DNA from: Thermodesulfovibrionia bacterium
GTDB lineage: Bacteria > Nitrospirota > Thermodesulfovibrionia > UBA6902
Length of the DNA stretch: 64,000 nt
Assembly: GCA_030646035.1 (NCBI GenBank)
Contig: JAUSMY010000019.1
Span: 1-64,000 of the forward strand
Direction: 5' to 3'
The notes beneath the pieces are model-generated. The model was not told where the DNA came from. It did no database searches and saw only the letters and a list, made by a program, of their open reading frames with translations. Each line of letters starts with the position of its first letter. Positions within the stretch are counted from its first letter, which is position 1. Shown piece after piece: positions 16,380 through 25,844 of this stretch. Made by a program: the position numbers and the translations under genes.

Positions 16380-17234
16380 TTGAAACTGATCTGGAATAAC
16401 CACAGCTTTGATCTTTCTGAAAGAACCTGCATTATGGGCATCCTTAATGTCACGCCTGACTCTTTTTCTGACGGCGGCCTTTTTCTCAGTCAAGAGCTTG
16501 CGGTTGAACACGCTGTCAGAATGCAGTCTGAAGGCGCTGACATTATAGATATCGGCGGGGAGTCAACAAGGCCTGGCGCTATGAAAATATCTGCTAAAGA
16601 AGAGATAAAACGTGTAGTGCCGATCATAGAAGTTATAGCCAAGAAGGTTAAGGTTCCTATCTCTATAGATACATACAAGTCAGAAGTCGCAAAAGCGGCC
16701 ATCAATGCAGGCGCTTCAATTGTGAATGACATCAGCGGGCTGAGGTTTGATAAAAAGATGCCGGGGCTTGTTGCAAGATACAAACTTCCGGTTGTCATCA
16801 TGCACATAAAAGGCACGCCGCAAAACATGCAAAATAATCCATCTTATAAGGCGTTAATCCCGGAGATTATTGACTATTTTGCAAAATCAATCGAAATTGC
16901 GCTGGAAGCCGGGGTTTCTAATGACAAGATCATCATTGACCCTGGAATTGGTTTTGGCAAGACCGCTGATCATAATCTGGAGATCATCAGACGTTTAAAA
17001 GAGTTTGAAGGTTTTGAAAAACCTATACTGCTTGGCCCATCAAGGAAAGCGTTCATAGGTAAAATACTCGGCGGCCTTCCGGCAAACGAGAGAGTTGAAG
17101 GAACAGCCTCTGCTGTCGCAATAGGCATATTCAACGGAGCAAACATCATAAGGGTGCATGATGTTAAAGAGATGAGCAGGGTTGCCGGAATTGCAGACGC
17201 TATTAAAGGCAGATCAATTCCAGGCAATGTCTAA
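16380..17234 (+). CDS. folP: dihydropteroate synthase
   Basis: This is a 284-aa cytoplasmic TIM-barrel enzyme that joins p-aminobenzoate to dihydropterin pyrophosphate in folate synthesis. Both family signatures are present: IMGILNVTPDSFSDGG and GADIIDIGGESTRPGA, with the late LGPSRKAFIG loop. The start is TTG at 16380, inferred from the N-terminal alignment pattern; no strong ribosome site is seen. It lies last in the acs-hydrolase-folP run and converges with secG, leaving 13 nt between stops. Confidence 0.95.
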   Translation: MKLIWNNHSFDLSERTCIMGILNVTPDSFSDGGLFLSQELAVEHAVRMQSEGADIIDIGGESTRPGAMKISAKEEIKRVVPIIEVIAKKVKVPISIDTYKSEVAKAAINAGASIVNDISGLRFDKKMPGLVARYKLPVVIMHIKGTPQNMQNNPSYKALIPEIIDYFAKSIEIALEAGVSNDKIIIDPGIGFGKTADHNLEIIRRLKEFEGFEKPILLGPSRKAFIGKILGGLPANERVEGTASAVAIGIFNGANIIRVHDVKEMSRVAGIADAIKGRSIPGNV

Positions 17235-17247
17235 CTAATAGCGTATA

Positions 17248-17601
17248 TTACTTTGCTGCCGGTGTTTCAGTTGCAGGGGCAACATCAGGCGTAGCTGTTA
17301 CAGGCCCCGCTGTATCTGTAAGCGGAGCTTTTGTCTCTTGCTGAGCCGGGACATCAGAAACTATGGATGTTCTCTTGATCGAGTAGAATGCAAGAGTTAG
17401 GGAAGTAATCATGAACAGGATAGCCACAGAGGTTGTTAATTTTGCAAGAAATGTAGTTGCGCCCCTGCCCCCGAAAAGTGTCTGGCTTGAGCCACCGCCA
17501 AATGTCGAGCCCATCTCAGCACCTTTGCTGCTCTGTATCAGGACGATAAATATAAGGAAAAAACAGACTAACAGATGTAAGACCACCAGAAATGTATACA
17601 T
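17248..17601 (-). CDS. secG: preprotein translocase subunit SecG
   Basis: This is a 117-aa inner-membrane protein with two helices (LVVLHLLVCFFLIFIVLIQ and LAKLTTSVAILFMITSLTL) linked by the conserved GAEMGSTFGGGSSQTLFGGRG loop region. The tail is Ala/Pro/Thr-rich and longer than in E. coli. SecG assists SecYE in protein export. It follows tpiA by a single base, an arrangement seen in many bacteria (tpiA-secG). Confidence 0.95.
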   Translation of the reverse strand: MYTFLVVLHLLVCFFLIFIVLIQSSKGAEMGSTFGGGSSQTLFGGRGATTFLAKLTTSVAILFMITSLTLAFYSIKRTSIVSDVPAQQETKAPLTDTAGPVTATPDVAPATETPAAK

Positions 17602-17602
17602 A

Positions 17603-18346
17603 TTATTTTCTTGCTCCTTTTATTATATTAGCAAAACTCTCGGGGTTAAGGCTTGCTCCGCCGACAAGAGCACCGTCTATTTCAGGTTCGGCCATTAGTT
17701 CTCCAATATTCTCAGGCTTTACGCTTCCACCATACTGTATTCTAACATTATCAGCCTTTTCCTTGTTCTGATTAAGCCATTCTCTGATGTAAGTATGTGT
17801 TTCATTTGCAATCTGCGGAGTTGCCGTCTTGCCCGTGCCTATAGCCCATATCGGCTCATATGCTATCGTAATCCCATCAAGTGATAAATCTTTCAAAGAA
17901 CCTGTTAGCTGCTTTCCGAGGAGATCATATGTCCTGCCTGCCTCGCGGTCCTGAAGAGACTCCCCAATGCAAAGTATAACCTCAAGCCCCTTGCTCCTGG
18001 CCATCTTTATCTTCTTATTTACAGTCTCGTCAGTTTCGCCAAAAAACTGCCTTCTCTCAGAATGTCCGATAATGACAGTTGAGCAGCCGGCAAAGAGCAG
18101 CATATCAGCTGATATCTCGCCTGTGTATGCACCACTTTCTTCATAGAACATATTCTGTGCGCCAAGTTTTATATTTGTAGGGAGCAAAAGATGCGATGCC
18201 AGACCAAGCGATGTAAAGGGTGGCGCTATAAGGATATCAACATCAGATATGCCGTTAACAAGCGGGATAAAAGAGTTTATAAACTCCTCGGTCTCCGCAA
18301 TGTTCTTCATCATCTTCCAGTTAGCTGCTATATAGGGCTTACGCAT
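17603..18346 (-). CDS. tpiA: triosephosphate isomerase
   Basis: This is a 247-aa glycolytic enzyme interconverting dihydroxyacetone phosphate and glyceraldehyde 3-phosphate. Landmarks are AANWKMMKN (Lys), IIGHSERR (catalytic His), AYEPIWAIGTGKTAT (catalytic Glu and loop 6) and the phosphate-binding GGSVKP and GALVGGASL. No Shine-Dalgarno sequence precedes the ATG at 18346, and a strong promoter ends only about 11 bases upstream, so the message may be leaderless or nearly so. It is first in a tpiA-secG operon. Confidence 0.97.
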   Translation of the reverse strand: MRKPYIAANWKMMKNIAETEEFINSFIPLVNGISDVDILIAPPFTSLGLASHLLLPTNIKLGAQNMFYEESGAYTGEISADMLLFAGCSTVIIGHSERRQFFGETDETVNKKIKMARSKGLEVILCIGESLQDREAGRTYDLLGKQLTGSLKDLSLDGITIAYEPIWAIGTGKTATPQIANETHTYIREWLNQNKEKADNVRIQYGGSVKPENIGELMAEPEIDGALVGGASLNPESFANIIKGARK

Positions 18347-18356
18347 AGGTAGATAA

Positions 18357-18384
18357 TTTATATGTAAAAAGCCATAAAAGTCAA
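18357..18384 (-). promoter_or_regulatory. sigma-70-type promoter of tpiA-secG
   Basis: On the minus strand TTGACT (18379-18384) and TATAAA (18357-18362) are separated by 16 bp. The expected start of transcription is near 18350, only about four bases before the tpiA ATG. Confidence 0.7.
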
Positions 18385-18861
18385 GTTTATCAAGAGCATA
18401 AAAACTCTCTGTTCCTCAACGCAGTTGAAGTATTAAAAAAATTTACGATAATATCAACAATTGTTTAGCCTAGAGCTGTAAGGCATAATTGATTATGTTT
18501 ACAAAAGCATTATTTAATTAAAGCTACTGAAAGCAATGAGGATTAAATAGTGTAACATATTGAATTTAAATGATAATATGGTAATGCATTAATAAAAATG
18601 GGGTGTTTGCCACTGATGGTAATAAAAAAGCTGGACTTGAGAAAAGAAATAATATGAATTTACAACACCTTATTATATTAAAATACTTCTACAAAGTGTG
18701 TTAGCAACACAACTGCTTTATTAATATCTTAAACTAAAAATCGCATCACTCTTCCTGCAACTCTGGTGTTTTAATTCAAAAGGATAAGAATCTGGGATAA
18801 TAGTTAGTGGGGTCTTGCCGACCTCATAATTATATTATGTTTCCTAAACAGAACACCAATG

Positions 18862-18877
18862 CGTTCCACATGGAACA
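18862..18877. promoter_or_regulatory. parS-like palindrome, copy 1
   Basis: CGTTCCACATGGAACA contains the 14-bp core GTTCCACATGGAAC. It differs by one base from the GTTCCACGTGGAAC form of the ParB-binding centromere site parS known in some bacteria, at the central CpG. Confidence 0.5.
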
Positions 18878-18997
18878 TAATGCGACCATAGACAATATAA
18901 ATAAATTTGTTATAGTTGTGAATATTATCTTGATAACAATCATGGGCTAAAACCATACAATCAACATATCCACATTTCCCCAAAATTACTTTTTGTT

Positions 18998-19013
18998 TGT
19001 TCCATGTGGAACA
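18998..19013. promoter_or_regulatory. parS-like palindrome, copy 2 (inverted)
   Basis: TGTTCCATGTGGAACA has, on the opposite strand, exactly the same 14-bp core as copy 1, 135 bp away, with ATAATG following both copies on the plus strand. Compared with the general parS TGTTTCACGTGAAACA it matches 13 of 16 positions. Confidence 0.5.
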
Positions 19014-19035
19014 TAATGAAATTTGTTTTTATAAA

Positions 19036-19065
19036 TTGACAGGTTAGAGGAATATATGTTATAAG
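19036..19065 (+). promoter_or_regulatory. sigma-70-type promoter of tsaD
   Basis: TTGACA (19036-19041) and TATAAG (19060-19065) are spaced by 18 bp. The predicted start near 19072 leaves an ~87-nt untranslated leader before the tsaD ATG at 19159. Confidence 0.7.
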
Positions 19066-19158
19066 TACATGTATTAAAACCGTTGAATTGTGTTAAATAT
19101 AATTGTGTCTACTAAAAATAATTATTAATTGTTGATAACCTCTTGAAAGATCTATCAA

Positions 19159-20145
19159 ATGCTTATTTTAGGAATAGATACATCATGTGATGACACATCG
19201 GCTTCTGTTGTAGAAGACGGCTCTATAATAGTTTCCAATGTTGTATCAAATCAAAACGATATCCACCAGAAATATGGAGGGATAGTGCCTGAGCTTGCTT
19301 CAAGAAGGCACATTGAGATGATATGGCCGGTTGTTGATGAGGCAATGAATAATGCCAGTGTTAACTTCCATGACATCTCTGCTATTGCAGTCTGTAATGG
19401 CCCGGGGCTTATAGGATCACTTCTTGTAGGTGTATGCTTTGCTAAGTCACTCTCATATGTTAATGACCTGCCATTAATTGCCGTGAATCATCTGGAGGGC
19501 CACATATCTTCCGTGTTTTTAGATAATCCAAAGCCTGATTTTCCATTTATTGCCCTTGTAGTGTCGGGAGGCCATACAAGCATTTACAGGGTTGATGGTT
19601 TTGGAAAATACAGGGAAGTAAGCCGGACAAGGGATGATGCGGCTGGTGAGGCATTTGATAAGGTGGCAAAACTGCTTGGATTAGGCTATCCCGGAGGGCC
19701 ATTAATTGAGAAACTGGCATCTAAGGGTGATTCGGGATCGATTTCATTTCCGAGGCATATTCTTCCTGACAGTCTGGACTTCAGCTATAGCGGCCTGAAG
19801 ACAGCTGTACTTAACCATATTAAAGAAAATCCAGAATCAAAAAAAGAGGATATTGCTGCAGGGTTTCAGTCGGCTGCCATAGAGATGCTTATCAATAAGA
19901 CATTAAAAGCCGCAAAAAATGAAGGTATAAAGAGCGTAGCGCTTTCCGGCGGAGTGTCGGCTAACAGTTTTCTCAGAAATAAAATTAAAGAGAGGGGGGG
20001 GAGTGAGGGTATTGATGTTTATCTCTCTTCGATGGAATTAAGTACTGATAACGCTGCCATGATTGCAGCAGCTGGATTTCACCATTACAAAAATGGAAAA
20101 TTAGCTGATTTCTCTTTAAATCCAAAGGCTTATCTGCCACTTTAG
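19159..20145 (+). CDS. tsaD: tRNA N6-adenosine threonylcarbamoyltransferase TsaD
   Basis: This is a 328-aa protein (ASKHA fold, formerly Gcp) that transfers threonylcarbamoyl to A37 of ANN-decoding tRNAs with TsaB and TsaE. N-terminal GIDTSCDDTSASVVE, the metal-binding NHLEGH box, LVVSGGHTS, and GGVSANSFLR with STDNAAMIA near the end are diagnostic. Its length is typical. It is driven by its own promoter downstream of the AT-rich region. The stop overlaps a small hairpin (AGCCAG/CTGGCT, 20144-20162) that may act as a weak terminator. Confidence 0.96.
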   Translation: MLILGIDTSCDDTSASVVEDGSIIVSNVVSNQNDIHQKYGGIVPELASRRHIEMIWPVVDEAMNNASVNFHDISAIAVCNGPGLIGSLLVGVCFAKSLSYVNDLPLIAVNHLEGHISSVFLDNPKPDFPFIALVVSGGHTSIYRVDGFGKYREVSRTRDDAAGEAFDKVAKLLGLGYPGGPLIEKLASKGDSGSISFPRHILPDSLDFSYSGLKTAVLNHIKENPESKKEDIAAGFQSAAIEMLINKTLKAAKNEGIKSVALSGGVSANSFLRNKIKERGGSEGIDVYLSSMELSTDNAAMIAAAGFHHYKNGKLADFSLNPKAYLPL

Positions 20146-20173
20146 CCAGCTCACGACTGGCTGTTCAATCCTA

Positions 20174-20326
20174 TCAGGTGTTGCAGTGTCTCAGGAAGTG
20201 TGCCCATAGCTCTTTAAAACTATTGAATGTTTCTTTGCAGAAGAGGCATGTCAATGGACCATGCTTAAGCTTATGAATTAAAGATTTCAATCCGGACGGT
20301 TTTTCGTTAAGTTGTGACTCGTGCAT
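20174..20326 (-). CDS. 50-aa protein with a classical C2H2 zinc finger
   Basis: This ORF of 50 codons begins at the ATG at 20326, 22 nt after lspA on the same strand. Residues 27-47 read CLFC, twelve residues, then H-FLR-H, which is exactly C-x2-C-x12-H-x3-H, the eukaryote-like C2H2 spacing. The hydrophobic positions expected in such fingers are present (Phe34 and Leu40). The N-terminal 25 residues are basic and polar. There is no good Shine-Dalgarno sequence, so translation may depend on coupling to lspA. It may be a nucleic-acid or protein binding micro-protein. The function is unknown and the ORF could be fortuitous. Confidence 0.5.
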   Translation of the reverse strand: MHESQLNEKPSGLKSLIHKLKHGPLTCLFCKETFNSFKELWAHFLRHCNT

Positions 20327-20347
20327 GATAGCTATTATAACTTTTAT

Positions 20348-20830
20348 TCATATCTTGTTACTTGATGCATCAATATTTTTATTACCACCAATGATATTTG
20401 CCCATATAAAGAGCGTTATGCCGATAGTCAGGGCAGAATCAGCCACATTAAATGCCGGCCAGTGCCAAGTTCCGACATAAAAGTCAATGAAATCAACTAC
20501 TTCACCTATTGTAGCCCTGTCAATGAAGTTGCCTATAGCACCACCAAGAATCAATGAAATTGCAACGAGTTCAAGGCCCTTGGGAATTTTGATTAAGTAA
20601 ACAATAATAAAGATAATAGCAATTATAGTGATTATTAAAAAGAAGGCATTACCCAGAGATGCAAAAAGGCCAAATGCAGCACCAGTGTTTTTCACCAAAA
20701 CAATTCGGAGAAAGGGAAGGATATCAATTGCATTACTTGGATTGATAGTTGCAACTATCATCTTTTTTGTAATGAAATCAAGTATGGCAACAATAGCAGC
20801 TATTGTAATAATAAATGGTGTTTTCTTCAT
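20348..20830 (-). CDS. lspA: lipoprotein signal peptidase (signal peptidase II)
   Basis: This is a 160-aa inner-membrane aspartyl protease with four helices that cleaves prolipoprotein signals after lipid attachment. Conserved boxes are [19 protein letters not shown] with the first catalytic Asp, and VVDFIDFY...[11 protein letters not shown] with the second. Its ATG overlaps the ileS stop (TAATG), so it is translationally coupled to ileS, a widespread gene order. Confidence 0.96.
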   Translation of the reverse strand: MKKTPFIITIAAIVAILDFITKKMIVATINPSNAIDILPFLRIVLVKNTGAAFGLFASLGNAFFLIITIIAIIFIIVYLIKIPKGLELVAISLILGGAIGNFIDRATIGEVVDFIDFYVGTWHWPAFNVADSALTIGITLFIWANIIGGNKNIDASSNKI

Positions 20831-23628
20831 TATTTCAATGCGTTACGGCATTTATCACATATCGCAGGATGTTCAGAATTTTTACCTACAGAGATGCTCC
20901 AGTTCCAGCATCTTTCGCATTTATCTCCGTCAGCTTTTCCAATAATAACTGCCAGTCCATCGATTGTTGCACTCTTATGGGCTTCATCCGGAGCTTCTTT
21001 GCCAACAAAGACTTCCACAGAAGAGACGATAAAGAGTTCATGTAGGTATTTATTATGTTTTTCAAGGAGTTGACTGGTTTTTTCATTTACATAAAGAATG
21101 ACCTTGGCCTCCAAGGCATTGCCGATGAACTTTTCCTGGCGTTTTATCTCAAGGGCCTTGTTAACTTCATCTCTGATATTAAGTATGACTTCCCACCTCT
21201 TTTCGAGATCCATGTCAATATAATCTTTATTAACCTCCGGGAAATCGCTCAGAAATACACTCTTTTCTTTTTCCCCGGGGATACAATTCCAGATCTCTTC
21301 TGCTGTGAATGAAAGTATAGGCGCAAGTAATTTTGTCAATGAAATCAAGATGTTATATAAAACAAATTGCGAAGCTCTCCTCTCTTTGGAGTCTGCATGA
21401 AATGTGTAAAGCCTGTCTTTCAACACATCAAAGTAGAAATTGCTCATGTCAATCACGCAGAAGCTGTATATAGAATGATAGATCTCGTGGAACGAATAAG
21501 TCTCGTAAGAATTACTGACTTTTTCGATCAGGTTCTGAAGCATGCTCATTGCGAGCCTGTCCATCTCAGGAAGTTCCTCTTTGGTAAAGACAATTGATGT
21601 GTCAAAATCATAAAGATTCCCGAGGAGGAACCTATTCGTGTTCCTGATCTTTCTGTATGCCTCTACAAGTCTGTCAACAATCTCATTAGATATCCTGATG
21701 TCATCTCTGTATTCAGCAGAAGAGCTCCATAGCCTGAGTATTTCTGCCCCATGTTTGTTTGTCAGGTCTTGAGGTGATATGACATTCCCGAGAGACTTTG
21801 ACATCTTCTTCCCTTTCCCGTCAACAACAAAGCCATGGGTCAGCACAGCCTTATACGGCGCCCTGCCTCTCGTGCCGACTGAAGCGAGGAGAGAGGCCTG
21901 GAACCATCCCCTGTGCTGGTCGCTGCCTTCAAGATAAAGATCTGCCGGACTCGAAAGCCTCGGATCCCACTCCATCACAGCGGCATGGCTAACCCCTGAA
22001 TCAAACCAGACATCAAGGATATCCTTCTCCTTCTCAAAATCGTCAGACTCGCATTTTTCACACTTGTAACCCTTTGGAATTAAATCCTTTTCAGGCTTTT
22101 CAAACCACACATCAGCGCCTGCTTTTTCCACTTCATTGACGATATTATCTATTACAGATTTATCTGTTATAAACGCCTTGCATTTTTTACACTGGAATAT
22201 TGTGATCGGCACGCCCCAGGACCGCTGCCTTGATATGCACCAGTCCGGCCTGTTCTCAACCATCCCATGTATCCTGTCCATGCCCCATTTCGGAATCCAC
22301 TCGGTCTTTTTAATCTCATCAATGGCAGCTTTTCTGAGATCGTTCTTCTCCATAGATATGAACCACTGCTCTGTTGCCCTGAATATAACTGGTTTCTTGC
22401 ATCTCCAGCAGTGCGGATAAGAATGTGTTATGTCTTCAGGCTCACCGAGAAGTGCACCTTCTTCTCTAAGTCTGCTGATTATCCCTTCATTTGCCTTAAA
22501 TACAAACTGGCCCTGAAAATCTTTCTCTTCTTCTGTAAAGATTCCCTTCTGATTGACAGGGGCGTAAACATCAAGTCCGTACTTAAGTCCAACTTCATAA
22601 TCCTCTTCGCCATGCCCCGGAGCAGTGTGTACTACACCTGTTCCCTGTTCCAATGTTACATGCTCACCAAGAATCGTCTTAACTTCGCGATCTATCCATG
22701 GGTGACTGCATACTATGTCTTCGAGCTCAGAACCTGTCCATGCGCCGTCAGAAACTGTATATTCACCCTCTGCATAACCTATCTTTTCCATGCAGGCTTT
22801 AACCAGATCCTGTGCAATAATAAGTTCTCCGGCAGGCGTATTAACATTGCGGTATATGAATTCCGGGTGTAATGAAAGAGCCATGTTTGCAGGAATCGTC
22901 CATGGTGTTGTTGTCCATATAACAAAGAAAGTCCCTTTGGCAGCGTCAAGTGTGAGCTTCCCCTGCGGGTCTTTGACTTTGAATTTTACGTAGATGGAAG
23001 GCGATGTTTTATCCGCATATTCTACCTCAGCTTCAGCAAGTGCGGTGACGCAGTTCGGGCACCAGTGAACAGGCTTTTTCCCTTTATAAACATTACCTTT
23101 CTCAATGAACCTGCCAAGCTCCCTGACAATGGATGCCTCATAGTGATACGACATTGTGATGTATGGATTATCCCAGTCGCCAAAGATGCCAAGCCTCTTG
23201 AACTCTTCTCTCTGTATGTCAACAAAACCTTGCGCATATTCCCTGCAGAGCTGCCTCTTCTCAAGTATAGGGGTGGTCTCTTTTTTTGAACCGAGTTTTT
23301 TATCGACCTGATGCTCTATCGGCAGTCCGTGGCAGTCCCATCCCGGAATGAACGGTGCGTAATGGCCTTTCATGGTCTTATATTTAATGATGATGTCTTT
23401 AAGTACCTTATTCAGGGTGTGGCCAAGATGTATATGCCCGTTAGCATACGGCGGGCCGTCATGCAGGATATATCTTTTTTCATTGTCCCTGTTTTTTTTC
23501 TGGATACTGCCGTATATATCATTCTCCTTCCAAAAATCGAGAAGCTCCTGCTCCTTTTTTGTCAGGTTGGCCTTCATGGGAAAGTCTGTTTTAGGAAGGT
23601 TTAACGTATCTTTATAATCAGATGCCAT
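20830..23628 (-). CDS. ileS: isoleucyl-tRNA synthetase
   Basis: This is a 932-aa class Ia synthetase charging tRNA-Ile. It has the HIGH box ([17 protein letters not shown]), the KMSKS loop ([10 protein letters not shown]), an editing domain ([13 protein letters not shown]), and a C-terminal zinc-binding pair of CxxC motifs ([15 protein letters not shown]) as in bacterial type IleRS. It is first in an ileS-lspA-(zinc finger) transcript under a strong promoter 45-75 nt upstream. No T-box leader is present; the predicted leader is under 40 nt. Confidence 0.97.
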   Translation of the reverse strand: MASDYKDTLNLPKTDFPMKANLTKKEQELLDFWKENDIYGSIQKKNRDNEKRYILHDGPPYANGHIHLGHTLNKVLKDIIIKYKTMKGHYAPFIPGWDCHGLPIEHQVDKKLGSKKETTPILEKRQLCREYAQGFVDIQREEFKRLGIFGDWDNPYITMSYHYEASIVRELGRFIEKGNVYKGKKPVHWCPNCVTALAEAEVEYADKTSPSIYVKFKVKDPQGKLTLDAAKGTFFVIWTTTPWTIPANMALSLHPEFIYRNVNTPAGELIIAQDLVKACMEKIGYAEGEYTVSDGAWTGSELEDIVCSHPWIDREVKTILGEHVTLEQGTGVVHTAPGHGEEDYEVGLKYGLDVYAPVNQKGIFTEEEKDFQGQFVFKANEGIISRLREEGALLGEPEDITHSYPHCWRCKKPVIFRATEQWFISMEKNDLRKAAIDEIKKTEWIPKWGMDRIHGMVENRPDWCISRQRSWGVPITIFQCKKCKAFITDKSVIDNIVNEVEKAGADVWFEKPEKDLIPKGYKCEKCESDDFEKEKDILDVWFDSGVSHAAVMEWDPRLSSPADLYLEGSDQHRGWFQASLLASVGTRGRAPYKAVLTHGFVVDGKGKKMSKSLGNVISPQDLTNKHGAEILRLWSSSAEYRDDIRISNEIVDRLVEAYRKIRNTNRFLLGNLYDFDTSIVFTKEELPEMDRLAMSMLQNLIEKVSNSYETYSFHEIYHSIYSFCVIDMSNFYFDVLKDRLYTFHADSKERRASQFVLYNILISLTKLLAPILSFTAEEIWNCIPGEKEKSVFLSDFPEVNKDYIDMDLEKRWEVILNIRDEVNKALEIKRQEKFIGNALEAKVILYVNEKTSQLLEKHNKYLHELFIVSSVEVFVGKEAPDEAHKSATIDGLAVIIGKADGDKCERCWNWSISVGKNSEHPAICDKCRNALK

Positions 23629-23672
23629 AATTTTTTCTGTATCTCCTGTGCCTATGAAATAATAAGATAAAA

Positions 23673-23701
23673 AGTTTACATCTTTGAGTATCGTGTGTCA
23701 A
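23673..23701 (-). promoter_or_regulatory. sigma-70-type promoter of ileS-lspA
   Basis: On the minus strand TTGACA (23696-23701) and TAAACT (23673-23678) are separated by an ideal 17 bp. The predicted start near 23665 leaves a ~37-nt leader. Confidence 0.75.
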
Positions 23702-23730
23702 GAAAACCGGCTCACTGTATCAGCTATTTT

Positions 23731-23748
23731 TGCAATGTAGTAATTGCA
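23731..23748. promoter_or_regulatory. inverted repeat in the ileS/ftsH divergent gap
   Basis: TGCAAT-GTAGTA-ATTGCA is a perfect 6-bp-arm inverted repeat between the divergent ileS and ftsH genes. It could be an operator; no regulator is known. The rest of this 200-bp gap shows nothing further. Confidence 0.25.
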
Positions 23749-23829
23749 TGTTAAGACTGCAGCTGTTTCTGTATAAATAGCACCGCATGATATAAATATG
23801 TTAAATTATATGCTGGAGATTATTTATAT

Positions 23830-25740
23830 ATGATGAATAAGAAAATATTGATATGGGTTATGTTCGGCCTTATGATGATTCTGATGTTTAATATACTGGA
23901 TACATCCAAGACCGAAGAAGCGATGCCCTTTTCTGAATTTCTGCTTCAACTTGAGCAGGATAAGGTGGAGAAGGTGGTTATCGCTAAGCCCGAAAACCTT
24001 ATCACCGGCACATTAAAAGGCGGTGCGACCTTTAAGACATATGCTGCTGATTACCCTGACCTTGTAAAAGAACTTCGCGATAAGAAGGTCAGCATAACGG
24101 CTAAACCAGAATCAACTCCTTGGTATATTAATGTCCTCTTTAATTTCGGCCCTATCATTCTGCTCGTTGTTCTCTGGGTCTTTTTTATGAAACAGATGCA
24201 GACCGGCGGCAACAAGGCTTTGTCATTTGGCAAGAGCAGGGCAAAGCTTGTCTCTGAAAAGGGCATGAAGATCACCTTCAAAGATGTAGCAGGAGTTGAA
24301 GAGGCTAAAGAAGAGGTTCAGGAGATAATTGATTTCCTAAAAGATCCTCAGAAATTCCAGAAGCTCGGCGGCAAGATCCCAAAGGGCATCATGCTTGTCG
24401 GCGCTCCCGGCACAGGAAAGACGCTCCTTGCAAAGGCGATTGCCGGCGAAGCAGGCGTGCCGTTCTTCTCTATCAGCGGTTCTGATTTTGTCGAGATGTT
24501 CGTCGGAGTCGGAGCCTCAAGGGTAAGAGACCTCTTTGATCAGGCTAAAAAGAATGCTCCATGCATCATATTTATTGATGAGATAGATGCCGTAGGCCGT
24601 CATAGAGGCGCAGGCCTTGGAGGCGGACATGATGAACGCGAGCAGACGCTTAACCAGCTCCTTGTGGAGCTTGACGGCTTTAACCCTAACGAAGGCATTA
24701 TCGTTATTGCAGCCACGAACAGGCCTGATGTGCTTGACCCTGCACTATTAAGGCCGGGAAGGTTTGACAGGCAGGTCATTGTTCCGCATCCTGATGTAAA
24801 AGGAAGGCATGCGATAATCACTGTCCATTCAAAAAACATCCCTATTGACGAGAATGTAGATCTTGAGGTGATTGCAAGAGGCACACCGGGGTTCTCCGGA
24901 GCTGACCTTGCCAATCTCATGAACGAGGCTGCACTGCTTGCCGCAAGACAGAACAAGTCCAAGGTAGAGATGATAGATTTCGAGAATGCGAAAGATAAGA
25001 TCATGATGGGCAAAGAGAGAAAGAGCATGATCATATCCGACAAAGAGAAGCTGAATACAGCCCATCATGAAGCAGGCCATGCGCTTATCGCAAAACTTAC
25101 TCCTGAAGCAGACCCGATCCATAAGGTTAGCATAATACCAAGGGGAATGGCGCTGGGCATCACCCAGCAGCTCCCGATTGACGACAGATATACCTACTCA
25201 AGAGAGCATATTTTAAATATCCTCGCCGTACTTATGGGCGGCAGAGCAGCTGAGGAAATTGCTCTGGGACATTTGACCACAGGCGCAGGCAATGACCTTG
25301 AGAGGGCTACAGAGCTTGCAAGAAAGATGGTATGCGAGTGGGGCATGAGCGAAAATCTCGGGCCGCTGACATTCGGAAAGAAGGAAGAACAGATATTCCT
25401 CGGCAGAGAGATAGCCCAGCATAAAGACTACTCAGAAAAGACTGCTGAAGATATTGATGCAGAGGTAAAGAGCATAATCTTAGAAAGATACAGACATTCA
25501 AAAGCACTTCTCACAGAGAACAAGACGACCCTCATCCGCCTGGCAAATGCCCTGCTGGAGAGAGAGACCCTTGACGCATCTGATGTTGATGATATAGTAG
25601 CCGGCAGAGAGATGAAACCGCAAGAGATAGTAATCAAACCGAAGAAACCGGAAGACCTGGATACTAACAAGAGTCAAGATAATACTCCAAATATCATACC
25701 TCAAGGCGATATAAGCGCCGCCCCTGAAGCTACGGCATAA
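23830..25740 (+). CDS. ftsH: ATP-dependent zinc metalloprotease FtsH
   Basis: This is a 636-aa membrane-anchored AAA+ protease for quality control of membrane and regulatory proteins. Two N-terminal helices flank a periplasmic segment. Walker A GAPGTGKT, Walker [10 protein letters not shown], the second region of homology ([20 protein letters not shown]) and the zinc site HHEAGH are all present. The C-terminal ~40 residues are a loose polar tail. The start ATGATGAAT offers two adjacent ATG codons. It is divergent from ileS. Confidence 0.97.
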   Translation: MMNKKILIWVMFGLMMILMFNILDTSKTEEAMPFSEFLLQLEQDKVEKVVIAKPENLITGTLKGGATFKTYAADYPDLVKELRDKKVSITAKPESTPWYINVLFNFGPIILLVVLWVFFMKQMQTGGNKALSFGKSRAKLVSEKGMKITFKDVAGVEEAKEEVQEIIDFLKDPQKFQKLGGKIPKGIMLVGAPGTGKTLLAKAIAGEAGVPFFSISGSDFVEMFVGVGASRVRDLFDQAKKNAPCIIFIDEIDAVGRHRGAGLGGGHDEREQTLNQLLVELDGFNPNEGIIVIAATNRPDVLDPALLRPGRFDRQVIVPHPDVKGRHAIITVHSKNIPIDENVDLEVIARGTPGFSGADLANLMNEAALLAARQNKSKVEMIDFENAKDKIMMGKERKSMIISDKEKLNTAHHEAGHALIAKLTPEADPIHKVSIIPRGMALGITQQLPIDDRYTYSREHILNILAVLMGGRAAEEIALGHLTTGAGNDLERATELARKMVCEWGMSENLGPLTFGKKEEQIFLGREIAQHKDYSEKTAEDIDAEVKSIILERYRHSKALLTENKTTLIRLANALLERETLDASDVDDIVAGREMKPQEIVIKPKKPEDLDTNKSQDNTPNIIPQGDISAAPEATA

Positions 25741-25844
25741 TCCCTTCTTTGTCTCTTGAACTAAGTTCTATTGACAATTTATCTGTGTGCCTATAAGATT
25801 TTTTATCCCACTTTTGCCAATAAACTTCTAATAAAGGAGAAAAA

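Larger units (their letters stand above)
18385..19035. other. AT-rich non-coding region with parS-like and DnaA-box-like words
   Basis: No gene is seen between tpiA and tsaD. The stretch is very AT-rich and holds two copies of a 14-bp palindrome (listed separately), and DnaA-box-like words at 18966-18974 (ATATCCACA, 8/9), 18917-18925 (minus strand, 7/9) and, just beyond, 19130-19138 (minus strand, 8/9). Small hairpins occur at 18697-18711 (TGTGTT/AACACA arms) and around 18820 (GGTC/GACC). The combination resembles an origin-proximal or partition region, but no dnaA, parA or parB gene is in the window. Confidence 0.4.

Noticed and set aside
20144-20162. Strong terminator after tsaD
   Set aside because: The AGCCAG/CTGGCT hairpin exists but has no T-run on either strand, so only a weak or no termination role is likely.
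22267-22872. 201-codon plus-strand frame inside ileS
   Set aside because: It is antisense to the IleRS catalytic core, has no ribosome site and no recognisable domain.
23629-23829. T-box leader for ileS
   Set aside because: The promoter lies only ~45-75 nt upstream of the start, leaving no room for a T-box, and no T-box core sequence was found.
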